Below, piece by piece: positions 1 to 12,091 of a DNA stretch of 64,000 nt. Both the position numbers and the translations under genes were made by a program. The notes beneath the pieces were generated by a model, which saw nothing but the letters and a program-made list of their open reading frames with translations, did not search any database and was not told the DNA's origin. The number at the start of each line of letters is the position of its first letter. Position 1 is the first letter of the stretch. Source of the DNA: Drosophila miranda (Eukaryota > Arthropoda > Insecta > Diptera > Drosophilidae). The stretch is taken from the NCBI RefSeq assembly GCF_003369915.1, contig NC_046674.1:9424001-9488000 (forward strand). The letters are read 5' to 3'.

Positions 1-456
1 GACACGAGTTCTTGAAAAATTGATGAGCTTCCGCTGGTAATTGGGTGCGGATAAGCCGCCTCGCCCCCTAAAAGCAGAGCTAATCAGAGAACAGAGAGCA
101 GAGAAGCGTACCTGAATGGGATTGATTTCAAATTTAAATTCAAATTCAAATTTTCGATCGCAGCAATCGATCATTCAGTTCAGTTTGATTTACTGAACCA
201 CTTGCCACTGAGTTCAAAGAACCTTTTGAAGCAGTTCATTCGAATGAAGCAGTGATCGATAACAGCATCTGACAGCAACAACAACAAAGCGAGCAGCCGA
301 AAAAAGTGTCGCAGATTTGGCTCGAAAGCGTGTAAATGATTTGATAAATACGGTAAAATGTGAAACAATCACTGTTCGTGTTTGGGTTTATATTATCTAA
401 CTTTATCTAAGCCCTATTATGTAGACAAATTATGATTTTCTTTTTTTTCTTTGCAG
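1..456. other. Non-coding start of window, possible 5' UTR sequence
   Basis: No convincing coding frame. The stretch 120-350 is AAC- and CAA-rich like a fly 5' UTR, and a possible donor (ACG|GTAAAA) lies at 354. A pyrimidine-rich acceptor (TTTCTTTGCAG) ends at 456. A transcript entering from the left and splicing out 354-456 would fit, but this rests on splice-site appearance only. Short ATTCAAAT repeats lie at 128-155. Confidence 0.3.
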
Positions 457-539
457 CCGCGGCTGAGACAGCAGCTTAGAACCGGCTTATGCATATGTAT
501 GCATGCATATGCACAAGCACATGAACATGCATATGCATG

Positions 540-547
540 TGACGTCA
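540..547. promoter_or_regulatory. Full palindromic CRE (TGACGTCA), copy 1
   Basis: A perfect TGACGTCA octamer, the consensus full cAMP-response element bound by CREB/ATF/CREM bZIP proteins. It sits inside the exon-like segment 457-656, next to a cluster of ATGCAT/GCATATGC palindromes. Function is inferred from the motif alone. Confidence 0.45.
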
Positions 548-608
548 CAAATAGAGAATGGAAAATCGAGGCTTCAGCGATGATACAAATAAGGATTACA
601 TATGTATG

Positions 609-616
609 TGACGTCA
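609..616. promoter_or_regulatory. Full palindromic CRE (TGACGTCA), copy 2
   Basis: A second perfect TGACGTCA, 69 bp from the first and with the same flank (ATGTGACGTCA). Two full CREs this close are not expected by chance, since one occurrence is expected per ~65 kb. Confidence 0.45.
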
Positions 617-656
617 AATGGGACTTCGATTTGTCCCTTGGAACCAGAAACACCAG

Positions 657-2391
657 GTGAGCGAGCGCCTATTTCCATAAATTGATATTTGTTCATTGCT
701 CTGTCAACATTCTGTCATAAATATGATGGCTTGACCATCCCATCCCAACCCGCTCCTCATCCATCATTCATCCTGCATCCATTATGCATTTCCCTTCGCA
801 TTAGCTTATAGTTTTCCCTTCCGCCCCCCACGTGACCATTTCGTCCATTATCTGAGAAACCAGACCAGACCAAAATCATGAGTTAAGCAAGCCCCCAAAA
901 TGCTACGCATAAATATTTATAAACTCGAGACGAAAATGTGTGGCAAACGAGCCAAAAATCGATGGCAACGCAAACGCATTTATTAGGCAGACACAGACGA
1001 CAGTCGGTCCTTGTACTACCCTCTGCCCTTGCCATATGGAGGGGTATGATTGTTTTGAGTGGATTTCAGCATATTCCGCATAAGGAACGACCCGTGAGAG
1101 TATCCGGAGTCCCGGCACACTCCCGCTGCAGCGATTTCTTTTCTTTCTTTCTTTCTCGTTTAAGTTGTTCTTGGCTTGTTAATATTTAAAATTCAATTTA
1201 AATTTATGTAGCCAGAAATGGCGTGTTGGGAAAAATCCAGACATGAAACGAACAGACAGACAGGCACCTGAAGTGCAGGGACAGAGAAACGTTGAGAAAA
1301 TCGAAATCAAAGCTTAAGCAATTATAAAGCGACACTAAAGGAATTTTTCTTGTGGCAAAGAATATCACATGCCCTTCTGGGGATTTAGCTAAATGTAAAC
1401 AGAAATGCCAAAAATAAAAAATAAAGCAGCCTCGTGGCTGGTGGCTCTCTTTCCTGGAAGGTTACACTCCAATTAGCGATGCAGTGGCTCGCGATAATTA
1501 ACTGAGAGCTGGCAGAACAGAAAAAAGGAAGGGGTGGAGCAAACGAGAATTTATTGTTTCTCTGCTCAGCGTTGCGTATGCTTGGTGCTCAACCCTTGAG
1601 AGTCCTGACGTTTATGCTGACATTTGACGTTTAATGCTGCTGTTCGAGTGTTCAAGGAGAAGGACACGCGCCCCCCCCATTCATATTTCATTACGGGCAC
1701 GGGCAGTGGCAGGGTTCAGGGGCAGCTCACCTACACCTGCAGCTTTGTTAATTTCCCCAGACAGACACATCTGTGCGAACGAAAGCAGCGTTTCTTCGCG
1801 TTTGCCAAGAAATGAAAACGAAAATGAAAACAAATAAGAATAAAGTGGGAACGGAACGGACGGAGGGAGGGAGGAAGGATGGGGAACTGGAACTTCGTAG
1901 GTCAACAAACAGCAACAATTTGATTTTGTTTGCCTTGCCCTCCCGCAGGTCTGTTTGTCGATCTGTTTGTTTGCCCGAAACCGAATCCCGCATCAGAATC
2001 AGAAACCCCACGAAAAAACTGATGGTATAGGATGCCAGCGTGACACGTAAGAGATTTGCACCTGGGAATCATCTACTAATCCGCTCGCTTTCACGCCTTA
2101 CATCCCCATCTCTAGAGTACTACTCTGGGAGTTCCACATTTTCACATTTCACTTCAAAAATTAACAAATTAAGCCTTGAAAAAAATACAAATGCAGCTCC
2201 ATTCCCTGGAACGCGACGCGGGTTCAATGGAACATTTAACATTCAACAGTCAGCATGAAACATGAACCGTGGACTCCAGCCAGGATAATGATTCGGCTTC
2301 AATTAGACGTCGGACAGGTGAACATCGGATGGAGTTGGATGGAGTCAGTCACAGAGACCCGACCCCCATAAGCTGTCTGGATTTATATATT
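657..2391. other. Non-coding region without recognised gene
   Basis: I see no coding potential beyond short chance frames on both strands. The sequence has poly-A, poly-T and pyrimidine tracts typical of fly intron or intergenic DNA. No RNA gene or repeat was recognised. Confidence 0.5.
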
Positions 2392-3497
2392 TATACCCGA
2401 TACTCAAAATGAGTATTGGGGTATATTAGATTTGTGGTAAAAGTGGATGTGTGTAACGTCCAGAAGGAATCGTTTCCGACCCCATAAAGTATATATATTC
2501 TTGATCAGCATCAATAGCCGAGTCGATTGAGCCCTGTCTGTCTGTCCGTCCGTCCGTCTGTCCGTCTGTCCGTCCCCTTCAGCGCCTAGTGCTCAAAGAC
2601 TATAAGAGCTAGAGCAACGATGTTTTGGATCCAGACTTCTGTGATATGTCACTGCTACAAAAATATTTCAAAACTTCGCCCCGCCCACTTCCGCCCCCAC
2701 AAAAGACGAAAATCTGTGGCATCCACATTTTTAAAGATACGATAAAACCAAAAACGCAGAATCGGTGAGGATGACCATATCTTCTACAGTGCAAAATCTG
2801 AACCAGATCGTATAATGATTATAGCCAGAATCAAGAAAACAATTTCATTCTTTCTCGCTCTGTCTCCCTCTAACACACAGGTTTCATGGTCGGTTTTGTC
2901 AATTGCAAAATATGAGTTCAAGGATCTCAGAACCTATAAGAGCCAGAGCAACCAAATTTGGTATACACACTCCTGTGATATCGGACCTTGACCGTTTCGT
3001 GTCCAAATTTCGCCACACCCCCTCCGCCCCCGCAAAGGACGAAAATCTGGGTCATCCACAAATCTCAGAGACTATTAAGGCTAGAGTAACCAAATTTGGT
3101 ATCCGCACTTCTGTTAGATCTCACTATAAAACGTATATCTCAGAATTTCGCCCCACCCCTTTCCGCCCCCACAAAAGACGAAAATCTGTTGCATCCACAA
3201 TATTGCACATTCGAGAAAAATAAAAACCCAGAATCATAGATAATGACCATATCTATCAGATTGCTGAATCTGGATCAGATCGGATCATTTTTGTAGCCAA
3301 AAGCAAGAAATCAATTTTCAGTGGCTACGCAGCGCCCGAAGTCACGCTCAGACTGATTTTCTGTCTCTCTCGCACGCACTCTGTGTCGTGTGGTTCAATA
3401 TTAGCGGCGTCTGCCGCAGGAGAGCCATACTGACTTAGTATCGGGTATAACTGTAGAGTTGCGGTGTCCGCAGCAACTCACAACGTTCCACCTCGTT
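2392..3497 (+). mobile_element. Non-autonomous Helitron/DINE-like element, copy 1
   Basis: About 1.1 kb, starting TATACCCGATACTCAAAATG and ending with GTATCGGGTATA, a GAGTTGC...GCAACTC hairpin and CCACCTCGTT. The inverted ATACCCGATAC/GTATCGGGTAT ends plus a 3' hairpin are the organisation of DINE-1/Helentron-type elements. Internally there is a (TGTC/CGTC)n pyrimidine tract near 2538-2575 and several degenerate repeats of an 'ACCAAATTTGGTAT...CGCCCC' unit. It encodes no transposase. It resembles the ISX/ISY Helitron family of the obscura group (a recollection, not a database match). A near-identical copy follows 155 bp downstream. Confidence 0.8.
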
Positions 3498-3652
3498 TTA
3501 ATTTGGTTCTCGTTTGGATTCTCGAAGGGAGAGGAGTAGTCTCGTGCGGTGTCGTGTCTGTGTCAGTGTCAGTGTCCTCCCTTCGACGCATTTCAATTTC
3601 AATTTACTTTTAATTATTCGCCCATTTGTTTTGCTTTTCATTTTGCACTTTT
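3498..3652. other. Spacer between two Helitron copies
   Basis: 155 bp of unrelated sequence between the two direct Helitron copies, with TGTCAGTG repeats near 3560-3575. It shows these are two insertions, or an insertion duplicated together with host sequence, not one continuous tandem element. Confidence 0.5.
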
Positions 3653-4759
3653 TATACCCGATACTCAAAATGAGTATTGGGGTATATTAGATTTGTGGTA
3701 AAAGTGGATGTGTGTAACGTCCAGAAGGAATCGTTTCCGACCCCATAAAGTATATATATTCTTGATCAGCATCAATAGCCGAGTCGATTGAGCCCTGTCT
3801 GTCTGTCCGTCCGTCCGTCTGTCCGTCTGTCCGTCCCCTTCAGCGCCTAGTGCTCAAAGACTATAAGAGCTAGAGCAACGATGTTTTGTATCCAGACTTC
3901 TGTGATATAGCACTGCTACAAAAATATTTCAAAACTTCGCCCCGCCCACTTCCGCCCCCACAAAGAACGAAAATCTGTGGCATCCACATTTTTAAAGATA
4001 CGATAAAACCAAAAACGCAGAATCGGTGAGGATGACCATATCTTCTACAGTGCAAAATCTGAACCAGATCGTATAATGATTATAGCCAGAATCAAGAAAA
4101 CAATTTCATTCTTTCTCGCTCTGTCTCTCTCTAACACACAGGTTTCATGGTCGGTTTTGCCAATTGCAAAATATGAGTTCAAGGATCTCAGAACCTATAA
4201 GAGCCAGAGCAACCAAATTTGGTATCCACACTCCTGTGATATCGAACCTTGACCGTTTCGTGTCCAAATTTCGCCACACCTCCTTCCGCCCCCGCAAAGG
4301 ACGAAAATCTGGGGCATCCACAAATCTCAGAGACTATTAAGGCTAGAGTAACCAAATTTGGTATCCGCACTTCTGTTAGATCTCACTATAAAACGTATAT
4401 CTCAGAATTTCGCCCCACCCCTTTCCGCCCCCACAAAAGACGAAAATCTGTTGCATCCACAATATTGCACATTCGAGAAAACTAAAAACGCAGAATCATA
4501 GATAATGACCATATCTATCAGATTGCTGAATCTGGATCAGATCAGATCATTTTTATGGCCAATAGGAACAAATCAATTTGCAGTGGCTACGCAGCGACCG
4601 ACGTCACGCTCAGACTGATTTTCTGTCTCTCTCGCACGCACTCTTTGTCGTGTCGTTTAATATTAGCAGCGTCTGCCGGAGGAGAGCCATACTGACTTAG
4701 TATCGGGCATAACCGTAGAGTTGCGGTGTCCGCAGCAACTCACAACGTTCCCCCTCGTT
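3653..4759 (+). mobile_element. Non-autonomous Helitron/DINE-like element, copy 2
   Basis: Same element, orientation and length (~1107 bp) as the copy at 2392. It begins TATACCCGATACTC and ends with the GAGTTGC/GCAACTC hairpin and CCCCCTCGTT. Differences are scattered substitutions (for example GTCTCTCTC versus GTCTCCCTC near 4125) and a small indel. High similarity indicates recent activity or local duplication. No coding capacity. Confidence 0.8.
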
Positions 4760-7700
4760 TTATTGTACAATACAATGTTTCTCTCTACTTTTTAATATGA
4801 AATAATTGCGAGAGAGAGAGAGAAGAGCAACAATTGGCGTGTCGCTTAAATGACTTTTGTCCTGAGTGTCTGAGTGTGTGTGGTGGGGCACAATGCGATT
4901 CAATTTGAGTGAGGGGGTGGCAGACAGGAATGGACACCACACTGACACGACCTGGCTGTGTGTTCTTTCGTTTGTTGAAATTGTTAAGCGGCAGATTCCT
5001 TTCAATTAAATTTGTTGCCATCAGGTTGTCGATTTAATTAGTCGTCGGCGGCGTCCCACCCCCGTGTATCCCTCGTGTATCCTGCCTCTTGACTTCTGGT
5101 GTATGTGTGCGGCAACAGCTTACGGACAATTTCACCTGATGGACACGGAATACGGAATACTGACAGGGAATATCCGATATCGCATTCAAAGTTTTGCCTT
5201 GATTTGAATGGGAGGCAGGGGTAAGGTGGCGGATTCATTAGAGGCACGTTATAAACTTGTAAAGGTACCCTCTTTCAGTAATATTTTGGGCACAAGTTTG
5301 TATTTTTCCAGACCTTTTCCACTTATTTTTCCCAATTATATTTCCGCTTTGTCTGTCATAATTATTTTAAGATATTTCCACTATGTACTTTATGTTTATT
5401 TTCCACCATTTAATTGATATATTTCAGAGATGTATTCCATGCATATTCTAGTAGTATTTGATTCCTATTATAGACATATTTAATATTTGTTTAATGCATT
5501 TCTCATTCCAATTCCATTCAAGTCTCACTAAAGTCAAATTTTAGTCGCATTTCCATCTCATTCGAATTTTTTTCTCTATCATTTTATCTCATTCCAATCG
5601 AGTTTTTCCTACAGTCTTTCACTCTCTTAAGAGTTCCATCATTTACGAGTCTTTTACTCTCCTTAAAGTCCCATTTTTTTGTTCTTTCATCTACCTAACT
5701 TTTCTATTTTCGTTGCTTTGTGAACATCTCTCAAACATTTGATGTAACATTTGATGGAATAAAGTGTTTCCCAATCTCTCAGGGTGTCCTCTTCTGATAG
5801 ACCAGGATATTTTTAAACATTTTTGTGGAGGAGAGTGTGCCGAGAGGGGTTGAAGGAAAGTAGAGAATGTTATTTTGATTATCTTGTAGCCAGCAATTTG
5901 TAGCCGCATTCCGTTCCGCTTTCGTTGGCGGCCAAGCACGCTGTAAATTGAGCCTAATTGGAAATTACACACCAGTTGCCATTACCATTAACGGTATTGT
6001 TCTACAACGATATGGAAACAACGAAGGGAGACAGGAGGGAGTGCGATTTGAAGACCACTTTCCTATGCATTACATAAACAGATTCTGTTGAGCATTATCC
6101 TCGTCATCATCATCGCATTGTCACTCTCGTCGGACAAACAGACAGACAGACGGACAGACGGTGTGGAGCGGGTTAATATAATTAGTTTCGGTGGAAAATT
6201 GTAAACGTCAACCGCGAAATGGGTTAACACACACAAACGGACTCACACGGACACGCAGAGAATCCCTCAAACTCTCACAGCATACATGGATAGCCAGGAC
6301 AAGGACATTATTGCGGCCTCCTCACAAAGCTGTGAAAATCCTGTGGCCAAGGGACACACACATGACACCGCCTCGCCCCTCCTGCCTCTCCACTACCATC
6401 TCAAAGCTGACAATACCGAGGTATTAAAGTTTTCCACTTGCCACTCATTATGCCACAACAAACACACACACACACACGAGCGCAGCCACAGAAGCAACTC
6501 CTTCTGGGGTCCCTGGGAAATGAAAATGAAAATTTCCCGTGCGTCAATAGACAGGAGCCGTAGTAACCCAAAGCCGCAGGATATTTCCGTTCAATATTTG
6601 TGCAATTTCCTATATTTGCGCAATAGAATTTGTTGGTGACATGTCATGCCATCACTCTTTCGATGTGCTTTTGTTCGTCGCGGGTTGTACAGCTTTTCGA
6701 AGGATTTGGGCACACAAGGAGAGCCGAACCTAAAAATATCAAAAACTATCAAACACTATTTTGAAACTGGTTGAAAAGGGTGCAAAGAGTGACTGAAATC
6801 AGAGGAATTTCACAATTCGCTTACAAAACATCCAAATGTGTCTCTTTCTTTATAGCATAACCGGATAAAAGATTCCTTTTAGAGCTCTTTGGAGTGTGCC
6901 CCCCAAAATTCTTTGATTAGAGGTTGTCACACGGGACACACGTGGAGATGATGAAAATGATGTTCAGCTAAGTGTGAAATTATGAAAATTTTTGACTGCA
7001 CTGCAGGTGTGTAGCAGGAGGGGGGGAGGGGACGGGGAAGAAGGACGTGTGTTGTTTTTTAATTACCTCTTAAGCGAATTACGTATACGCCGCATTACAC
7101 GCCAGTAAGTGTGTGTCTAATGCGAAGTCGTGTCTGTGTGTGGCGCATGGGACATGGGACACAGAAGGTGTCATCTATTTTGATAAGATGTTGCTGCCGC
7201 CAAAAGCAGGGTGTCTCCCTGTCCGGGAGAACATGGTCGCCAAGATATACTTCTATATTTAAATGTTCAGCAACATATTTATTGTGTAATATAATTACAT
7301 ATATATTAAACATTGATACAGATTCCTCTTTCTGATTCCCCTCCCAAAAGCTTAACCAATGTTTTTGGCTTAATGAAATTGAATCATTTTTTACTTAAAT
7401 TCAAAATGATTCTTATGAAAGTTTATTCACCAAACAATTCCCACGAATTTACGTAGCAAGAAAAGTCTTGGCCCTGTACAGGGTGTCGTCGTATCTGATG
7501 ATAAAACGCCGCTCAATGCTATGCTCCTTGGTCGGTATAGCCTTTGGGCGTTTTCTCTGCGCGAGGACTTCGCTAATGAAGGCGGCACAAAAGTGCATTC
7601 AACTGTGGCATGAAGCAGGGAACGCGATTCCAGTGGCAACACAATGCCAGCAGAAGATAGATGGATGGAGATGGTGAGAAAGAGAGAGAGAGAGAGTGAG

Positions 7701-10700
7701 AGAGATCCCTTTAGGGCAAAACGGGTTGAAGGAAACTTTTTGAAGTTGCCACAAAATGGCGTTAACTTTTTAGTAAGTCACTTGATTACTGCCCCGTCTC
7801 GTCTCGTCTTTCCTGCTCCAATGAAAGGAGGTGAAAATTGCTTCAATGAAGTTCGCTTGTCGTCGGCTTGACTCTCTCTCACTCTACTTTCTCTTTCTCT
7901 CTCTTGCTGCCGTAGAAAAAGGGTTCTTCAACCCGCTTGACCTCATCTTGATTTGGGTCTGAAGTTGGAAGCTTTGCTGAAGTTGGGCGACATTTAGCGC
8001 GTAATTGAGACAATTAAATTCGCTTTGACAGTGCCAATGCCCCCCCCCCCCCCCCCTCCCACCTACAAAAGAAGGGAAAAATGGTAGGGAAAAAGAGCCC
8101 AGGGAAAAGCTAGAGAGAATCGAGGCAAATCAACAGTAAAACCCCGAAACCGAAATGAAATGTAATAAATAAGGCAAAAGCAAAAACAAAAAAAACGTGT
8201 TAAAAAAGAGAGACGAGGGAAACGAGAAAGGAAAACCCTTAAGGAATTCAAAATTAATTGAGTTCCAGAAAGAAATACATTTATCTCAAATTTCTTTGTG
8301 CTTTAATCTGTAGCCTTTGCCGTTGCCTCTTTCTCTCAGTGTAGACTCGAAAGAGATAGAGGGAGAGAGAGATAGAGAGAGAGACAGAGAGAAGGGTTTG
8401 ACAGCAGCCACACCTTTAAACTGTAATTAAACTTTGCATGTTTTTTTTTGCGTGTGGGTTTTCACACCTTTTGGAATTTTCTTTCAGCCTGCTCTTAAAT
8501 CCTGAAGTTCCTGAAGTTCTCTGGCTTCCTGCCTGTTTAATATGCATTGCATTTTCCTTCAGAGAGGCTGATTCCTTGAGTCCTTTTTGCGATCCTGCCA
8601 AAGTGCATGGCATAAGGCGACGGGCAACGAAAAACCGATGACTCAATGAATTTATTATGCGGAAAGTGATATTCAAAGCACACACGCACACGCAGGACCT
8701 CCCTGAAAGAAGAAGTAGGAGCTTCTTCCTCTCGCAGGACTGCCCTGGTGGAAGTAGGAGGAGCTTCTTCGTCTCGTAATTGGAGCGTAATGTGTTAAGA
8801 GTTGACAGGCTCCACGTGGCATTGCCTCTAATTTGTTTGCCATCTGCCGCATCTCCACTAGACAGTATACAGTATCACTTTTCCTGTTGCATCTGTTGCA
8901 TATTTCATGGCATGGCAGGGCATGGCACAGCTTTGCCCTAGAGTTTCCCTCTGCGATGTGTAGTTTATCAAGTTTTGCATGCAAATGACACCCCATCCCA
9001 TTCGAAAGCAAGGGGAGCAAACATCAATCAAAGACGCCTCCCATCTGCTGGGATAGGGATTGGATTTCTGTCTTCAATAAGTGGAAAGTAAAGATTTCTT
9101 TGGCTTAAAAACTGCATTCAAATAGCAGTTCAAGCTCAAATAAACTCTAATATTCGAATAGCACTTTCAACAAATCTTCGTTCGAGTAAGCCTCTTAAAA
9201 AACACAACTCTCTTCAGGTGAAATGATCTCCTCTCCCCTCTCGTCCATGTGTTCCCATGTTCTCGTTGCTGTTCGATTGGTGGTCCATTAGCTGAATTTG
9301 AATAGTTTTTCACTCTTGGTTTTTCCACAATACATTCTTTTTTTTCCGATGTGTGTGCTTGTATTTTTCCTTGGTTTTTGGTGCTGCTGTTGCGGTGCTC
9401 GGTGCTCTTGTTGGTACTGCAAAATGCCCCAAGTGGCAGCCAATTGAACAAATATTCGCATACACTGGTTACACCATCCCATCAATGGTTGCACCCTATA
9501 GAAATTCGCCCCTGAAACTGCAGCCTGCAGGGAGAGATGCCTAAATTTCAGGTTATTTCCTTTTTTCCACCAATTTGTACTGCCTTTCAGCGGGTATAAT
9601 GATTTGTTATCAGATGTTTGACTGGTAACATTGCAGAGGCTATTATTTTTCAATCGGAATAAGTCAAATTGGGTTCCGATTCAGTTGGAAGAGTATTAAA
9701 AGATGCAACTTCCCTAGAACTCGATTCCATTTGTTGGAATAGATCCTCAAACAGACCGTGAGAGGTATTGAACCATGTTGAAGCCGTTTTGGTTAAAATT
9801 CCTAACTAAATATTTAGGTTTAGGGAGCGACGGCAGGGTAAAAAGAGTGACTGGACAGCAGTGGCAAATCCATCAGGTATCCTATCCACTGATGGCACTG
9901 TTCCACCCCAATGGGCTGGGGGAGGATGGAGGGGCTTCCATTGTGGCGAAGTTTTTCAATTTCTACTAATCCGCGGCATGCGTATACCTCTGCTGCACAA
10001 AAAAGAAGAAAAATTACTCGGAATCGAAATGGCGGAGGAGTGGCTTCATGTACGTACGCTCTAGAGGATAAAATGTAAAAAAATAGATCAATTTTCCCAC
10101 TGTTTGTCTGGCATTCTGGCGAAAACATAATACAAATGTTAAACTTTGGTTTGCAAACCGGGAAACCGCATCAAAACGATAGAGGGAAACACCTACACCA
10201 TCGAAACAAACCACCCAGACTATTTAGGAGGTATTCCCTATCTATTCTGTATATCTGTATTCCATGGAGGGATACTCTATGCGTTTTTATGTTAATACCT
10301 CTCCCATTCTCATTGGCTTTTTTCCAGGGTATTCAAAGCTTCGTTTCCTTGAACAAAAAGCTTCCTTTTCTTTTATTTTTCAACTGTAGACTAATATTTT
10401 TATTGGCAAAATGGATTTGTGGCAGCTTAACTTGGTTTATGGCATTTGATTGAATATATATGTATGTATTCCTTCAATTTTTCGTTTCGTTTAATCTTTT
10501 CCATCATTCCTCTTCTCTTTCGTGCTCGTTTTCGCTTTCTTTCGCTCTTTTCTTTTGTGCAGTTTAATTTTCATTATAATATCGATTTGAGGAAGTCTCG
10601 TTTTCAGTTTCATTTTTTGGGCCGCTTTAAGAGCGCTGCTCTTGTGGGCCGTAAATGTGTGATAAGAGCTCTTTAATTGCTGTATGATGATGCAGCAACA

Positions 10701-11122
10701 ATTACGAGTTTCGAATCGATACCGTGACCCAATCCGTGGCACAGTTCTGATCGTTTTACACCGTTGTGCCCCGTCATCTTGCATTCGGTGTAACACTTGA
10801 CATTGACTCCGCTCCTCCGTCTCTTACATCTCTGACATTGAAACCACAGCCACACAATGCGGATGGCCCCCAAAAATGTTTCTGAAAATAAAACTAAAAT
10901 AAATACCCAACAAACAGACAAAAAAAAGTGTAAATCTGAGAGTATTTGTAGAATGGCGGAAGGTGGACATGTCTAAAGGTAAATCTTTAAAGAAAATATT
11001 GACAGATTCTTCGCGCAATCAAATAGTGCGGAGCAAATGGGCAAACAATCGGATTGGATCGCATCGCATCGCCTATCCGATCTCCAACGATCAATGACCA
11101 TTGCCATGACCTAAGCCTCCCC
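4760..11122. other. Long non-coding region with simple repeats
   Basis: No gene is recognised. The region contains GA/CT tracts (4808-4825, 7678-7705, 8350-8395), a 17-nt poly-C run at 8040-8056, CA/GT tracts (6461-6478) and one copy of the GTATACGCC motif at 7082. Several open frames of 70-120 codons occur on both strands, but none has a signal peptide, a domain or plausible splice partners. Confidence 0.5.
8040..8056. repeat. Poly-C homopolymer tract
   Basis: 17 consecutive C residues, a length prone to slippage and miscalling. Similar C runs occur at 14432-14442 and 51883-51897. Confidence 0.9.
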
Positions 11123-11212
11123 GCATCGAACGAACCATCGAACCATCAAACCATCGAACGAACCATCGAACGAACCATGAAACCATCCAACATTCGAGCC
11201 ATCAAACGGGTT
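11123..11212 (+). repeat. Short minisatellite, ACCATCGAACGA-type unit
   Basis: Imperfect tandem units built on ACCATCGAAC/CGAACGAACCATC lie about 90-170 bp upstream of the TATA box of the YLP-motif gene. The array may vary in length between individuals. No regulatory role is evident from sequence. Confidence 0.75.
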
Positions 11213-11295
11213 TGAAGAAGCTTAGGCCAAGACGCCCAAAAATAATGAGTGTTAATGTGGGTTCGCTTCGAACTCGATTTGTTGCTAATTTTTTG

Positions 11296-11303
11296 TATAA
11301 ATA
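11296..11303 (+). promoter_or_regulatory. TATA box of YLP/GYR-motif gene
   Basis: TATAAATA lies about 106 bp upstream of the start codon. Transcription should start near 11326-11330, giving a ~80-nt 5' leader. TATA promoters with short leaders are typical of strongly, developmentally expressed secreted or cuticular genes in flies. Confidence 0.65.
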
Positions 11304-11408
11304 GTTAAGCGATTTCAACAGCAGACAGCAATACGAGCAGAGCAACCCAACGCCCAACAGATTGAGCAGGTCAGAACCAGATACAAGACAGAAAAAGATA
11401 CAATCAAA

Positions 11409-12091
11409 ATGGTAAGTGCTACTCCTCTACTCCTCGCCAGAGATACCCCAAAGGCTCAGCCTGATATTTGGATTGCTTGCAGCAAGGAGTACGATTCGGT
11501 ATTGTTTGTGCGCTGCTGCTGGCTGTGGGCGTCTCCTGTCGATCGGTGGTGCGTCGCGACGTCTCCCATCTGCCGCTGGAGTATCTGCCGCCCGTGGTGC
11601 TACCTCCAGTGCCCAGTCGGGACTACCTGCCGCCTGTGGAGGAGCATGCTGCGACCCTGAACCATGTCCTGCAGCCACCACGTGACTATCTGCCGCCCGT
11701 GAACAATGAGTATCTTCCCCCTGTGGAGGAGGAGGAGGAGCTCCAAGAAGCGCCCGTAGTCACAACGGAGGAGGAGATTGCTGTGGAGACCACAGCTGCA
11801 CCCACCACAGAGGCGGTGACTGAAGCCCAAACCGAACCCGAAGCAGAGATCGTCACGGAACCCGTGGAGGTGAAGGCCCTGGAACATATCGAAGAGTCGG
11901 CCGTTCTCCTGGACGATGGCTATCACTATCGCACACCCCAGGTGGTGCCCAACCTTCTGCCCGTAAAGGAGTACCTGCCCCCCCTCGATGATAATGCAGT
12001 CGTCGAAGAGATTCCCGAACACGAAGAGGACTCCTCCGCCCTGCTGGACGATGGCTATCACTATCGTTCGGTTAAGCGTCTGCGCTTCTAG
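11409..12091 (+). CDS. Secreted YLP/GYR-motif protein, two exons
   Basis: The coding exons are 11409-11411 (ATG alone) and 11483-12091, with a 71-nt intron 11412-11482 (GTAAGT...TTGCAG). The product is 203 aa. It begins MQGVRFGIVCALLLAVGVSC, a clear signal peptide, so the protein is secreted. The mature part has five YLPP motifs (EYLPPV or DYLPPV, last one EYLPPL) separated by acidic Glu/Thr-rich stretches, and two DDGYHYR motifs, the second close to the C-terminal VKRLRF. YLP and GYR are short Pfam motifs found together in Drosophila secreted proteins of unknown role, probably matrix or cuticle related. A start codon isolated in its own exon is common in fly cuticular genes and rules out the longer read-through start at 11468. 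I cannot name the orthologue with certainty. No canonical AATAAA is seen; an ATAAAATATA tract at 12181 may serve. Confidence 0.85.

Larger units (their letters stand above)
457..656 (+). other. Exon-like segment with two CREs
   Basis: The 200-nt segment is bounded by a strong acceptor (polypyrimidine tract then CAG at 454-456) and a consensus donor (CACCAG|GTGAGC at 657). One frame is open throughout and has an internal ATG. It would end in phase 2, which is compatible with the acceptor at 29355 just before the adenylyl cyclase start codon. It may therefore be a distal alternative 5' exon of that gene, or an exon of a non-coding RNA or a neighbouring gene. No family is recognisable in the translation. 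The exon call is inference from splice signals only. Confidence 0.3.
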
